A stretch of 64,000 bases of DNA, from contig JAOTXU010000001.1 of assembly GCA_029862165.1 (NCBI GenBank), positions 186,001 through 250,000 of the forward strand, read 5' to 3'. Shown piece after piece: positions 16,504 through 24,832 of the stretch. The stretch comes from Gammaproteobacteria bacterium. GTDB taxonomy: Bacteria > Pseudomonadota > Gammaproteobacteria > Steroidobacterales > JABDKV01. The notes below the pieces were generated by a model that worked only from the letters and a program-made list of their open reading frames with translations, ran no database searches and had not been told where the DNA came from. Numbering within the stretch: the first letter of the stretch is position 1; each line of letters starts with the position of its first letter. A program made the translations under genes and the position numbers.

Positions 16504-19500
16504 ATGAATGAGGTCCTGGCTCGCCAGCTGCGAAAAGCGGCACAAGGAAGCCATGACGGGCAGCCTAGCCTGGCCGAACTTTGCGAGCTAGTTTCCGAAC
16601 ATTACCAATCCATAGAACGAGAACGCCAGCTGACCGATCGTGCTTTGCGTTTGATGTCCGATGAACTTCAGGACCTCAACCGGCGGACTCTTGAGCAGGG
16701 AGAAGGCCGTGTACGTGCAATCATGGAGAATATTGCCGATGCACTGTTCTCGGTAGATGAAACCGGTGTGATCGAACACTGCAATCGGGCCGCGGAATCG
16801 CTGTTTGGACATCCTGTCGAACGCCTGATAGGCAGAACGATCGATGTGATCATTCCGTCAGCGTCGACCGGCAACATTACTGAATTTCTTGAGCGACAAG
16901 TAGACAGAACCGGTAGCAAAAATCCTGTCCTTGATTTGCTTGCACGACGTTGTGACGGTCAGATGTTTCCTATCGATGCCAGCGTGAGCGAAACGCTGCT
17001 TGATGACCGCAGACTGTTCATGCTCAGCATTCGCGATGTTACGACACGCAGGAACAAGGAAGACGCGCTGCGCGAAAGCGAGGCTCGCTATCGAATGCTC
17101 GTGGAACATGCGCCCGAGGCAATCATAGTCATGGACGCGGATACGCGAACGATCATTGATGTCAACGAAAATGCAATCCGGCTATTTGGATTTGATCGTA
17201 AGATCCTGATCGGTCTGTCATACAATGCACTCAGCCCGGAATCACAGATTGATGGCAGTGCGTCAGAGCTTGCCGCACTGAGTTATCTTGCACGAACGAT
17301 TTCAGGTGACACACCTACCTTCGAATGGCAGTGCCATGATGCCGACGGAAATCAATTTCCTGCGCAGATCAGTTATGTGCGATTTCCCAGTGCGCGCCAG
17401 AATCTCGTGCGCGCCAGCATCACCGACATCTCGCAAAGAAAGCAAAACGAGCAGAGATTGCTGGTCAACTCAGAATTTGAGCGTTTCCTGAGTGATCTTT
17501 GTGCCAATCTTATCGACGCAAGCCCGGATGATATCGCCCCATCAATAGCTGGCGCGCTGCAACGTATTTGTGAATTCCGCGACGTTGAACGCGGCAGCGT
17601 TTACCAGTTTTCCACCAATTCCGCTGATCGTCCGGATCTTGTTCAATGTACGCATCAATGGGACAGTCTAGCGTCTGACTTACGGTCAGAGACGCTACTC
17701 CTGGATACCGAGTTGCCCTGGCTTGCCGCAAATATCCGGCAGGTCCGAGTATTTCACGTTGCCGACACGGCATCACTGCCACCGGAAGCATGGCGCGAAC
17801 GCAAGCGTTGTCAGCAAAACGGCATTGGTTCCCTGGCCGTGGTCCCCATGTTGGCCGACAACAAGTTGGTCGGATTCTTGTTGTTTGAATCTGCCCGTAG
17901 CGGAGAAACCTGGCCGCAGGCAGTACTCGACCGTCTTCGGCTGGTAGGTGACATTTTTGTTTCGCAACTGCAACAGGGTCGGGCGGCTGCGCGGCAGGGA
18001 CGGCTAATGGCAGTCCTCGAAGCTACGCCGGATCTGGTGTTCATGAGCGATCGTACCGGAGCGATCCTGTATGTGAATCAAAGTGGGAGGAAACAACTGG
18101 GTCTAGCCCCGGGTGACGACTTATCCGACAAGAGTCTGGCCGATTTTTGTTCCGATGCCGATGCAGAGTTCTACCGCCAGAATGGCTTGCAAAAAGCCGT
18201 ACAGGACGGCGCGTGGAAAAGCACGCTTTTGTTGATCAACGGGAAGGGAGAAAGTTTTCCCGTGTCCCAGATCACTATCGCCCATCGTCAGAATCAGGGC
18301 ACAGTCGAATATTTCTCTACGGTGGCGCGCGATATCTCTCTACAGCAATCCGCTGCGATGGAATTGCGTAATAAGGAAGAGCAGTTGCGGCTCGCGTTGG
18401 CAGCAGCGCGTATGGGCACGTGGGTTTGGCACATCGAGTCGAACACAGTGGAATGGTCCGAGCGCGTTGCCAGATTATTTGGCATACGCCCGGAAGAATT
18501 TCTGGGTACTTTTGACGCTTACTTCAGCTATGTGCATGCAAATGACCGGGAACCGGTTGAGCAGGCTATTGCCCGTGCACTGGCAGGTGGTGAGGAACAC
18601 TACGCCGTTGAGCATCGTATTGTCCTTCCCGACGGCAGTGTGCGTTGGGTCGAGGCCAAGGGAAAAATCCATCGGGAAGGAAACGGCCGGCCGGTGAAAA
18701 TGATGGGGACGGTCGCTGATGTGTCGACTCGAAAACATGCCGAACTTGCGTTGTTCCAGGAAAAAGAACGTGCCCAGGTAACTTTGCAATCCATTGGCGA
18801 TGCTGTGATCACGACTGACGAGCACGGTCTCGTGGAATACCTCAATCCGGTGTCCGAGCAGAGGCTGGGCAAGTCGTCTGACGCCGTAAAGGGCAAGCTG
18901 GTCGATGATCTTTTGTCGTTGATCTGCGATGACAGCGGGAAACGCATCGAAAATCCCGTTATGCGGTGTCTGCGCGAGGGACGGACTATTGAGGGCAAAA
19001 CCGGCACGATATTGCGTAGCGGTTCCGGCGAGGAATTTGCCATACAGTTCTCGGCAGCTCCAATACGTAGTCGGGATGGCCACATCATTGGCGCAGTGAT
19101 GGTGTATCACGATGTCAGCCAGGAGCGGAGTCTGTACCAGCGTTTGTCCTACCAGGCGTCGCACGATGCGCTGACCGGGCTGGTCAATCGACGGGAGCTG
19201 GAGAATCGATTGACACATGCTATCCAGGGTGCCTGGGAAAACGACGAACTAGAGCACTGCCTGCTCTATATGGATCTGGATCAGTTCAAAGTGGTCAATG
19301 ACACTTGCGGTCATAACGCCGGGGATGAGTTGCTCAAAAGGGTTACTGCGTTGCTCAAAGACCAGATTCGTTCCACCGACTGTCTCGCGCGGCTGGGTGG
19401 CGACGAGTTTTGTCTGTTGTTGACCGATTGCCCGCAACACCGTGCAGAAAAGATTGCCGAAAAGATACGCATTACGATAAACGAGTTCCGTTTCATATGG

Positions 19501-20484
19501 CAGGATCGGACGTTTGGTGTCAGTGCCAGTATCGGACTGGTGGGTATTGATGCGAAGAGCGAGAGCGTTGCGAGTATTCTGAGTGCGGCTGATGTCGCTT
19601 GTTATGCATCGAAAGATGCGGGCCGTAACCGGCTGAGCGTCTACAGTGCCGAATCGGCGCCGTCTCAACACAAGCAAATGCAGTGGGTGTCGCGCATCAT
19701 GCAGGCCTGCGAAGATGACCGGCTCGTGCTCTTTTACCATCCTATTATCTCGATGGACGATACCGATCAGCGACGGCACTTTGAGTTGTTGCTGCGTATG
19801 CGCGATCCTTACGGCAAACTCGTGCCACCGAATTCATTTATTCCGGCCGCCGAACGATACAATCTAATGCCGGTAATTGATCGCTGGGTTGTTCGTCATG
19901 CATTGAAAAACCTGGTTCAGAACTCGAAGTTGTCGCCAGGGAATGACTACACCCTGTCGATCAATCTCTCTGGCTCCTCGCTAAGCGATCCACACTTCCT
20001 GAGCATGCTGAGAAGCGAACTGGAAAACCATCAGTACGAGGAAGACGCGATCTGTTTTGAGATTACAGAGACTGCGGCAATCTCCAATCTGGATGAAGTC
20101 GTGCACTTCATGCATGAAATCCGCAAGCTTGGATGCCAGTTTTCCCTGGACGATTTTGGCAGCGGTTTGTCATCATTTGCATATCTGAAGGATCTTCCGG
20201 TCGACTTTCTGAAGATCGACCGACATTTCGTCAAAAATATCGCCAACGACGTCGTGGATCACAGCATGGTGGCCGCCATTAACCAGGTCGGTCATGTTAT
20301 GGGTCTAAGGACTATTGCCGAGGGGGTTGAGAACGACGCCGTTCTGGAAAAAATCAAAGCAGCCGGTGTCGATTATGCTCAGGGGTTCTTGTTCGGAGAA
20401 CCCGAGGAAGCCGACGGGCGCGAAGTGTTCGCACCGCTACATACGGCTACCATAATAGAGTTCAATAAAGCCGAGGCGAGCTAA
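16504..20484 (+). CDS. Multi-PAS/GAF diguanylate cyclase/phosphodiesterase (GGDEF-EAL)
   Basis: 1326 residues from the ATG at 16504 (MNEVLARQLRKA). A longer start at 16429 lies inside the FIST gene. The order is: short coiled coil; PAS (~70-190); PAS (~190-315); GAF (~320-490); PAS (~498-620); PAS_3-type (~625-745); PAS (~750-880); GGDEF (~882-1045); EAL (~1060-1310). The cyclase motif GGDEF is intact (near residue 965), with an RxxD inhibitory site (RSTD) five residues before it. In the EAL domain the signature reads ELL, keeping the metal-binding Glu, and FEITET, DDFGSG, DFLKID and AEGVEN are all present. Both cyclic-di-GMP synthesis and breakdown are therefore possible. No transmembrane segment, so inputs are cytosolic. 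Pairs with the FIST gene upstream. Confidence 0.95.
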   Translation: MNEVLARQLRKAAQGSHDGQPSLAELCELVSEHYQSIERERQLTDRALRLMSDELQDLNRRTLEQGEGRVRAIMENIADALFSVDETGVIEHCNRAAESLFGHPVERLIGRTIDVIIPSASTGNITEFLERQVDRTGSKNPVLDLLARRCDGQMFPIDASVSETLLDDRRLFMLSIRDVTTRRNKEDALRESEARYRMLVEHAPEAIIVMDADTRTIIDVNENAIRLFGFDRKILIGLSYNALSPESQIDGSASELAALSYLARTISGDTPTFEWQCHDADGNQFPAQISYVRFPSARQNLVRASITDISQRKQNEQRLLVNSEFERFLSDLCANLIDASPDDIAPSIAGALQRICEFRDVERGSVYQFSTNSADRPDLVQCTHQWDSLASDLRSETLLLDTELPWLAANIRQVRVFHVADTASLPPEAWRERKRCQQNGIGSLAVVPMLADNKLVGFLLFESARSGETWPQAVLDRLRLVGDIFVSQLQQGRAAARQGRLMAVLEATPDLVFMSDRTGAILYVNQSGRKQLGLAPGDDLSDKSLADFCSDADAEFYRQNGLQKAVQDGAWKSTLLLINGKGESFPVSQITIAHRQNQGTVEYFSTVARDISLQQSAAMELRNKEEQLRLALAAARMGTWVWHIESNTVEWSERVARLFGIRPEEFLGTFDAYFSYVHANDREPVEQAIARALAGGEEHYAVEHRIVLPDGSVRWVEAKGKIHREGNGRPVKMMGTVADVSTRKHAELALFQEKERAQVTLQSIGDAVITTDEHGLVEYLNPVSEQRLGKSSDAVKGKLVDDLLSLICDDSGKRIENPVMRCLREGRTIEGKTGTILRSGSGEEFAIQFSAAPIRSRDGHIIGAVMVYHDVSQERSLYQRLSYQASHDALTGLVNRRELENRLTHAIQGAWENDELEHCLLYMDLDQFKVVNDTCGHNAGDELLKRVTALLKDQIRSTDCLARLGGDEFCLLLTDCPQHRAEKIAEKIRITINEFRFIWQDRTFGVSASIGLVGIDAKSESVASILSAADVACYASKDAGRNRLSVYSAESAPSQHKQMQWVSRIMQACEDDRLVLFYHPIISMDDTDQRRHFELLLRMRDPYGKLVPPNSFIPAAERYNLMPVIDRWVVRHALKNLVQNSKLSPGNDYTLSINLSGSSLSDPHFLSMLRSELENHQYEEDAICFEITETAAISNLDEVVHFMHEIRKLGCQFSLDDFGSGLSSFAYLKDLPVDFLKIDRHFVKNIANDVVDHSMVAAINQVGHVMGLRTIAEGVENDAVLEKIKAAGVDYAQGFLFGEPEEADGREVFAPLHTATIIEFNKAEAS

Positions 20485-20487
20485 GGT

Positions 20488-20889
20488 TTAGCGATGTGTG
20501 CGCCGATGTGTAGCAGCGTTGGGCGATCGAGAATCAGAGGAGGACTCTACCCGGGTCGCTGGTGCAATCGTTGGTTGTGACGACCCCGGTCGCGGGCGAG
20601 AAACTACGACAGGCGCCGATCGACGCTGGCGCGAGGGATAACTGGCATTGAAAAAATAAAGCTGGTCAAGGGAAGCCTGGCCCTCGGCACGAACTATGCG
20701 TTCGATGCCTTCCGGATCGAGCAGAATCACGACATGGTCATCGAACCCGTTGGGAGCCACAGCATCGACGATCCGCACCGGCGCGGTATTGCGGATGTCC
20801 GGCATATAAAAAGTATCGGCCGGTGGGGTATGAGCGCAGGCGGCGAGCCCGAAGGCAACTGCAGCCAGCAGTATTCGAGCAGAAGACAT
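20488..20889 (-). CDS. Small lipoprotein of unknown function
   Basis: 133 residues from the ATG at 20889, chosen because it places a lipoprotein signal peptide at the N-terminus (ILLAAVAFGLAAC, lipobox LAAC). The longer frame to 20946 hides it. The mature part has a PVRIVDAVAPNGFDDHVVIL stretch and an FFNASYPSRQRRS segment. It ends in a Ser/Arg/Thr-rich, low-complexity tail. No family recognised. It converges on the GGDEF-EAL gene, with 3 nt between the stops, and has its own upstream region. Envelope location is inferred from the lipobox. Confidence 0.65.
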   Translation of the reverse strand: MSSARILLAAVAFGLAACAHTPPADTFYMPDIRNTAPVRIVDAVAPNGFDDHVVILLDPEGIERIVRAEGQASLDQLYFFNASYPSRQRRSAPVVVSRPRPGSSQPTIAPATRVESSSDSRSPNAATHRRTHR

Positions 20890-21088
20890 GGAGAACGTGT
20901 TGGCTACCTCTAAAGAATCCCGCCTAATAACTGCGTAGGCCAGCAAAACGTGTCTGAATCGGACCCATTTACCGCCTGCGCCTACCCTCTGACTACTCTA
21001 CTAGGGTCCGGTTCACTCGGCCAGCATGGGCAAATATAAAGTATTCCTTATGGTCGATTCTGGTTCCTATGCCTGTCTCTAAAGCCTT

Positions 21089-21118
21089 TTGAAACAATAA
21101 GATACAGAACTATACAAT
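21089..21118 (+). promoter_or_regulatory. Orphan sigma-70-type promoter
   Basis: TTGAAA and TACAAT separated by 18 bp, each one base from consensus. The nearest intact gene on this strand starts about 630 bp downstream, across the EAL remnant. It may have served the decayed gene, may make a long leader for the ligase gene, or may drive a non-coding RNA. Confidence 0.45.
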
Positions 21119-21242
21119 AATGATTTCAGAGTGTGTCGCGGGCTATATCCGGCAGGGAAACGGCCCCGAATGCTGATTTCCATTAATTGGGAGATTCTTC
21201 CCAGCGCTGCTGGGCGCGGTCCTATCTCGGGAAATGCCGCAT

Positions 21243-21540
21243 CTCAGCGGTTTAGGTCGAACAGATCTCGAGCCTGGCCAGCGGCTTGAGCGCGGGAGAT
21301 GACAATCGTCACAGGTCGCGCGGTGCGGTTTGAACACAAATGCGCGAAATATGGCACCTGTGGTGTCGGTCGCCCCCGGGACGATTTCGGCCGCGGACTG
21401 TCGTCTTTAGCGTAGCGGACTTGATAGGTGGGTGCTGTAGAACGTGCGTTCAAACAAACGCGCTCGATCACGCCGCGGTCCAGGCCGCCGGCACGTCGGT
21501 TCTGGGATGGGGGTGAAAATGATCGCCGAACGTGTACAGC
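21243..21540 (+). pseudogene. Decayed EAL (cyclic-di-GMP phosphodiesterase) domain remnant
   Basis: In one plus-strand frame, with stops, the motifs of an EAL domain appear in the right order. E-M-T (21296) matches the family's E-I-T-E-T. A segment reading AVRFEHKCAKYG aligns with VVHFMHEIRKLG of the intact neighbour ending at 20484. DDFGRGLSSLA (21380-21412) is followed at once by a TAG stop, and two more stops follow. Forty-two codons after the DDFG start, in the same frame, DGGEND (21506-21523) matches EGVEND. The spacing between DDFG and EGVEND is about 15 codons shorter than in the intact gene, so deletions have occurred. A possible LSG remnant lies at 21243 in another frame. No functional product is expected. 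Confidence 0.68.
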
Positions 21541-21749
21541 GTGAGCAGACCCTGTGCCGCCTTGAATCAATGAGGATCGATTTCGCCTAGGGATACACTT
21601 CTCGCGACTGCAGGCGGCGCGCGACCGTCGCCTTCTGATACACCTGGCGGCAAGCAGTGACGAGAGCGTCATACCAGTCTGATCCGCGGTTGCAATCGCA
21701 TCGAAATTCCCCGATTCTGGCGCTCAGACTTAAATTGCGGAGATCCTCG

Positions 21750-22886
21750 GTGGCGCTTAAAGAGCCTCCATTTACAGTTGGTATCGAAGAGGAGTATTTG
21801 CTCGTCGATTTGCAGACTCGTGATCTGGCAAACGATCCCCCCGACGAGCTAATGCAAGAGTGTGAGCAGATTCTGGCCGCTCAGGTCACGCCCGAGTTTC
21901 TGAGAGCACAGATCGAAATTGGCACGCGCGTGTGTCGCAATATTGGCGAGGCAAGAACAGACCTGACCCGCTTGCGCCGAACGATCGTAGACGTTGCTAA
22001 AAAACACGGACTCGCACCGATTGCTGCGTCCACGCATCCCTTTGCGCGCTGGGATAGGCAAAAATATACCGACAAAGATCGTTATCATACTCTGGCGCGC
22101 GACATGCAGGCATCGGCACGTCGTCTGTTGATCTGCGGTATGCACGTACACATGGGAATCGACAACGATGACCTGCGGGTCGATTTGCTTGATCAACTCG
22201 CCTATTTCCTGCCGCATTTACTGGCATTGAGTTGCTCGTCTCCCTTCTGGGCAGGGGAAAATACCGGTTTGCAGTCATACCGCCTGACGGTCTTCGATGG
22301 GTTGCCGCGTACGCGGCTGCCAGCCTATTTCACCAGCTATGCTGAGTTTCAGCGGCACGTGCAGATTCTTATCGATGCGGGGCTGGTAGAAGATGCCTCG
22401 AAGATCTGGTGGGATCTGCGACCGAGTAGCCGTTATCCAACGCTGGAAATGAGAATCACCGATGTCTGCACGCGGGTAGACGATTCGATTACCGTTGCAG
22501 CGCTAACACTGTGTCTTGCGAGAATGTTATACCGCCTGCGCACCCGAAATCTTCGCTGGCGGGTATACAAGAAGATGTTGTTGCAAGAAAATCGCTGGCG
22601 CGCAATGCGCTACGGTTGCGATGCGGGATTGGTCGATTTTGGCAAGCGGAGCATAGTACCCTACGACGAACTGTTGGAGGAGTTACTCGAGATGACACGA
22701 GAAGATGCTGAATTCTTTAATTGTGTCGACGCAGTAAATGGTGCGCGTGACATCGTCAAGCGTGGCAACAGTGCTCACCGGCAGGTCGCGGTCTATGACA
22801 AAGCCATCGCAGCCGGCCGGTCCCGCGAAGATTCACTAAAAGATGTAGTTGATCATCTGATCGACGAAACCAGCTACGGCCTGTGA
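21750..22886 (+). CDS. Carboxylate-amine ligase, YbdK/glutamate-cysteine ligase type 2 family
   Basis: 378 residues from the GTG at 21750, which has a CGGAG ribosome-binding site 7 nt upstream and gives the family start just before PFTVGIEEEYLLVD. The frame extends to 21657 without family similarity. Core GCS2 motifs are GIEEEY, the EIGT segment, STHPFARW, HVHMGI and RPSSRYPTLEMRITD. Members ligate glutamate to cysteine or another amine at low rate, and most physiological substrates are unknown. No membrane segments. Its stop overlaps the dusA GTG start by 4 nt. A real glutathione pathway role would need another test, since YbdK-type proteins are weak glutamate-cysteine ligases. Confidence 0.9.
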   Translation: MALKEPPFTVGIEEEYLLVDLQTRDLANDPPDELMQECEQILAAQVTPEFLRAQIEIGTRVCRNIGEARTDLTRLRRTIVDVAKKHGLAPIAASTHPFARWDRQKYTDKDRYHTLARDMQASARRLLICGMHVHMGIDNDDLRVDLLDQLAYFLPHLLALSCSSPFWAGENTGLQSYRLTVFDGLPRTRLPAYFTSYAEFQRHVQILIDAGLVEDASKIWWDLRPSSRYPTLEMRITDVCTRVDDSITVAALTLCLARMLYRLRTRNLRWRVYKKMLLQENRWRAMRYGCDAGLVDFGKRSIVPYDELLEELLEMTREDAEFFNCVDAVNGARDIVKRGNSAHRQVAVYDKAIAAGRSREDSLKDVVDHLIDETSYGL

Positions 22887-23908
22887 TCCGCGGGCAACAG
22901 GGTCAGGCGGGTGACCCCGTGCGTCGGGCTATGCGTGGCGGGCCTGACCATCGTCTTTGCATTGCGCCAATGATGGAATGGACTGATCGCCATTGTCGCT
23001 ATCTGCTGCGACTGATCGCCCCCCACGCGCTGCTGTATACCGAAATGATTGTGGCCGCCGCCATTGAGCACGGAAATGCCGATCGTTTGCTGGAATTTCA
23101 CGAGAATGAGCACCCTGTGGCACTGCAGGTCGGTGGTAGTGATCCGACCCAGCTTGCTTACGCGGCGCTTGCGGGTGCCAGGGCCGGCTATGACGAGATC
23201 AACCTGAATGTCGGATGTCCCAGCGGGCGGGTGCAAGCGGGGCGTTTCGGCGTTTGCCTCATGCGCGAGCCAGGGCTGGTTGCCGCATGCGTTGCCGCCA
23301 TGCGCAATTCTGTTGATTTGCCTGTGACAATCAAGACACGTATTGGCGTGGACAACGACGACAGTTTTGGCTTTTTGCTGGATTTTGCCTCAACCGTTGC
23401 TGACGCCGGTTGCGATCGTTTGATCGTGCACGCGCGCAAGGCCTGGCTAAAGGGTCTCAGCCCGAAGGAAAATAGAGACGTTCCGCCGCTTGACTATGAT
23501 ATCGTGCTGCGGCTTAGAGACCATTTGCCGGCGCTTCCGATTGTGGTTAACGGCGGAATCGACGATGCGACGGTATTCGCTACTCGATTAAAACAATTTA
23601 GCGGTGTCATGGTTGGGCGCGCTGCCTACCAGAGACCCATGGTTTTGCGTGAGTTGGAGCAGGTCCTGTATCCGGAGACTCAGTTGGGCACGCGCCAGCA
23701 AATCGTAGAAGCTTACCTGCCGTACATTGAGAGCCAGTTGGCACGCGGTGTGCGCTTGCACAGCATGACCCGGCACATGCTCGGATTGTTTCAGAGTCGT
23801 CCTGGGGCCCGATATTGGCGGAGACAACTCGGCCAGATCGCAAGCCGACCCGATGCGGGTATAGACGTTATCAAATCCACCCTGGCAGATGTTGCCACTG
23901 CGGCATGA
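22883..23908 (+). CDS. dusA: tRNA-dihydrouridine(20/20a) synthase
   Basis: 341 residues, FMN-dependent TIM-barrel reductase of uridine at positions 20/20a in the tRNA D-loop. IAPMMEWTDRHCR is the N-terminal FMN region. NLNVGCPSGRV and GRFGVCLM follow, the latter with the catalytic Cys. HARKAWLKGLSPKENRDVPP is diagnostic of DusA rather than DusB or DusC. NGGI and GRAAYQRP complete the phosphate-binding region. The GTG at 22883 overlaps the preceding stop. The ATG at 22931 is a plausible alternative, since conserved sequence begins only around residue 25. Translationally coupled to the YbdK-type ligase gene. Confidence 0.95.
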   Translation: MIRGQQGQAGDPVRRAMRGGPDHRLCIAPMMEWTDRHCRYLLRLIAPHALLYTEMIVAAAIEHGNADRLLEFHENEHPVALQVGGSDPTQLAYAALAGARAGYDEINLNVGCPSGRVQAGRFGVCLMREPGLVAACVAAMRNSVDLPVTIKTRIGVDNDDSFGFLLDFASTVADAGCDRLIVHARKAWLKGLSPKENRDVPPLDYDIVLRLRDHLPALPIVVNGGIDDATVFATRLKQFSGVMVGRAAYQRPMVLRELEQVLYPETQLGTRQQIVEAYLPYIESQLARGVRLHSMTRHMLGLFQSRPGARYWRRQLGQIASRPDAGIDVIKSTLADVATAA

Positions 23909-23915
23909 GGAAAAA

Positions 23916-24764
23916 ATGGCCAAGAAAGACAAACGCAAACACAAAAAACAGAAACGGAAAGCAAGCAAGGAAGGGTTTACGGCAAAAACAGCAGACAAGC
24001 ATGTGCTTTACGAGTTGTCTGTCCAGAATGTAGAAGACGAGATCAAGTTTCTCGATGAAGCTTATCGGGATTTACGTAATCGGCCTGCCAAGTCGCTACG
24101 CGAGGATTTTGCCGGGACAAGCGCGGCTGCGTGCGAATGGGTCCGGACCGGCGAAAACCGTCAGGCGTGGGCGGTTGACATAGACGCTGATGTACTGAGC
24201 TGGGGACGGGCACGACATGTCAGCAAGCTCAGTGCAGAGCAGCAGCAGAGAATTGAGCTGGTTGAAGGTGATGTACTTGAGGTCAATACGCCACCGGTAG
24301 ATATGATCATCGCTTTCAATTTCAGTTATTTTATTTTTAAATCACGGGACACACTCAGGGCATACTTTGAAAGAGCGCGACAAAGTATTAAGCCGGACGG
24401 TGTTCTTATGCTTGATTGCTTCGGCGGCTCCGAAGCCTACGAAGAGTGTGAGGAAGACACGGATCTGGACGACTTTAGCTATGTCTGGGACCAGGATTCA
24501 TTTGATCCGATAAGTTCCAATATCCAATGCTATATTCATTTTGATTTTCCAGACGGCTCGAAGATACGGAAGGCATTCGAATACGACTGGCGTCTCTGGA
24601 CATTGGCGGAAATTCGCGAATTGCTGCAGGAAGCGGGCTTCAAGAAGTCCACTGTTTACTGGGAGGGTTTTGACGAAGATGGGGAGGGCAATGACGATTA
24701 CAAGCCTGTGGAACGTGGTGATGCCGATCCGGCCTGGATTGCCTATGTCGTGGCAGAGCGTTGA
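23916..24764 (+). CDS. Class I SAM-dependent methyltransferase
   Basis: 282 residues from the ATG at 23916, preceded by GAGG. A start at 23889 would run into dusA. The first ~25 residues are strikingly basic (MAKKDKRKHKKQKRKASKEG), suggesting nucleic-acid or ribosome contact. The SAM fold follows: LREDFAGTSAAACEW is motif I, AVDIDADVLSWGRARH the acidic loop, and IAFNFSYFIF the post-motif strand. KPDGVLMLDCFGG is the later core strand. Such FAGT-type methyltransferases are widespread and uncharacterised. It follows dusA by 7 nt, so it is probably co-transcribed, and the pairing hints at an RNA substrate. That is inference from context only. Confidence 0.85.
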   Translation: MAKKDKRKHKKQKRKASKEGFTAKTADKHVLYELSVQNVEDEIKFLDEAYRDLRNRPAKSLREDFAGTSAAACEWVRTGENRQAWAVDIDADVLSWGRARHVSKLSAEQQQRIELVEGDVLEVNTPPVDMIIAFNFSYFIFKSRDTLRAYFERARQSIKPDGVLMLDCFGGSEAYEECEEDTDLDDFSYVWDQDSFDPISSNIQCYIHFDFPDGSKIRKAFEYDWRLWTLAEIRELLQEAGFKKSTVYWEGFDEDGEGNDDYKPVERGDADPAWIAYVVAER

Positions 24765-24799
24765 TGCGGCAGTCGGCTTTAGTCCCGCGCGCTTTTCGT

Positions 24800-24805
24800 T
24801 ATAAT
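24800..24805 (+). promoter_or_regulatory. -10 box (TATAAT) ahead of the cyclase-FHA gene
   Basis: Perfect TATAAT 27 bp upstream of the ATG at 24833, in the short space after the methyltransferase gene. The hexamer 17 bp upstream (CTTTAG) is a poor -35, so an activator or extended contacts may be needed. Confidence 0.45.
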
Positions 24806-24832
24806 AGTTGCATCTGAGTTTGTTTTTCGGCG

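Larger units (their letters stand above)
20890..21749. other. 860-bp region without an intact gene
   Basis: Between the small lipoprotein and the YbdK-type ligase no complete gene is convincing. The left part is AT-richer and holds a promoter-like element at 21089-21118. The right part holds a broken reading frame with EAL-domain motifs (about 21243-21540). A small hairpin, CCCAGC-GCT-GCTGGG, lies at 21200-21214 without a T run. A minus-strand open frame at 21244-21672 is treated as chance. Confidence 0.7.

Noticed and set aside
18475-19218. Minus-strand open frame of 247 codons
   Set aside because: Antisense to the PAS/GGDEF region of an unambiguous gene.
20031-20246. Minus-strand frame resembling part of the 21244-21672 frame
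   Set aside because: Not a gene; the likeness (RYAxDDxPxPKSSR) is the antisense reading of the DDFGxGLSS codons and is what pointed to the EAL remnant.
21244-21672. Minus-strand open frame of 142 codons
   Set aside because: Arg/Ser-rich with no family features; it is antisense to the EAL remnant and overlaps the start region of the ligase gene.
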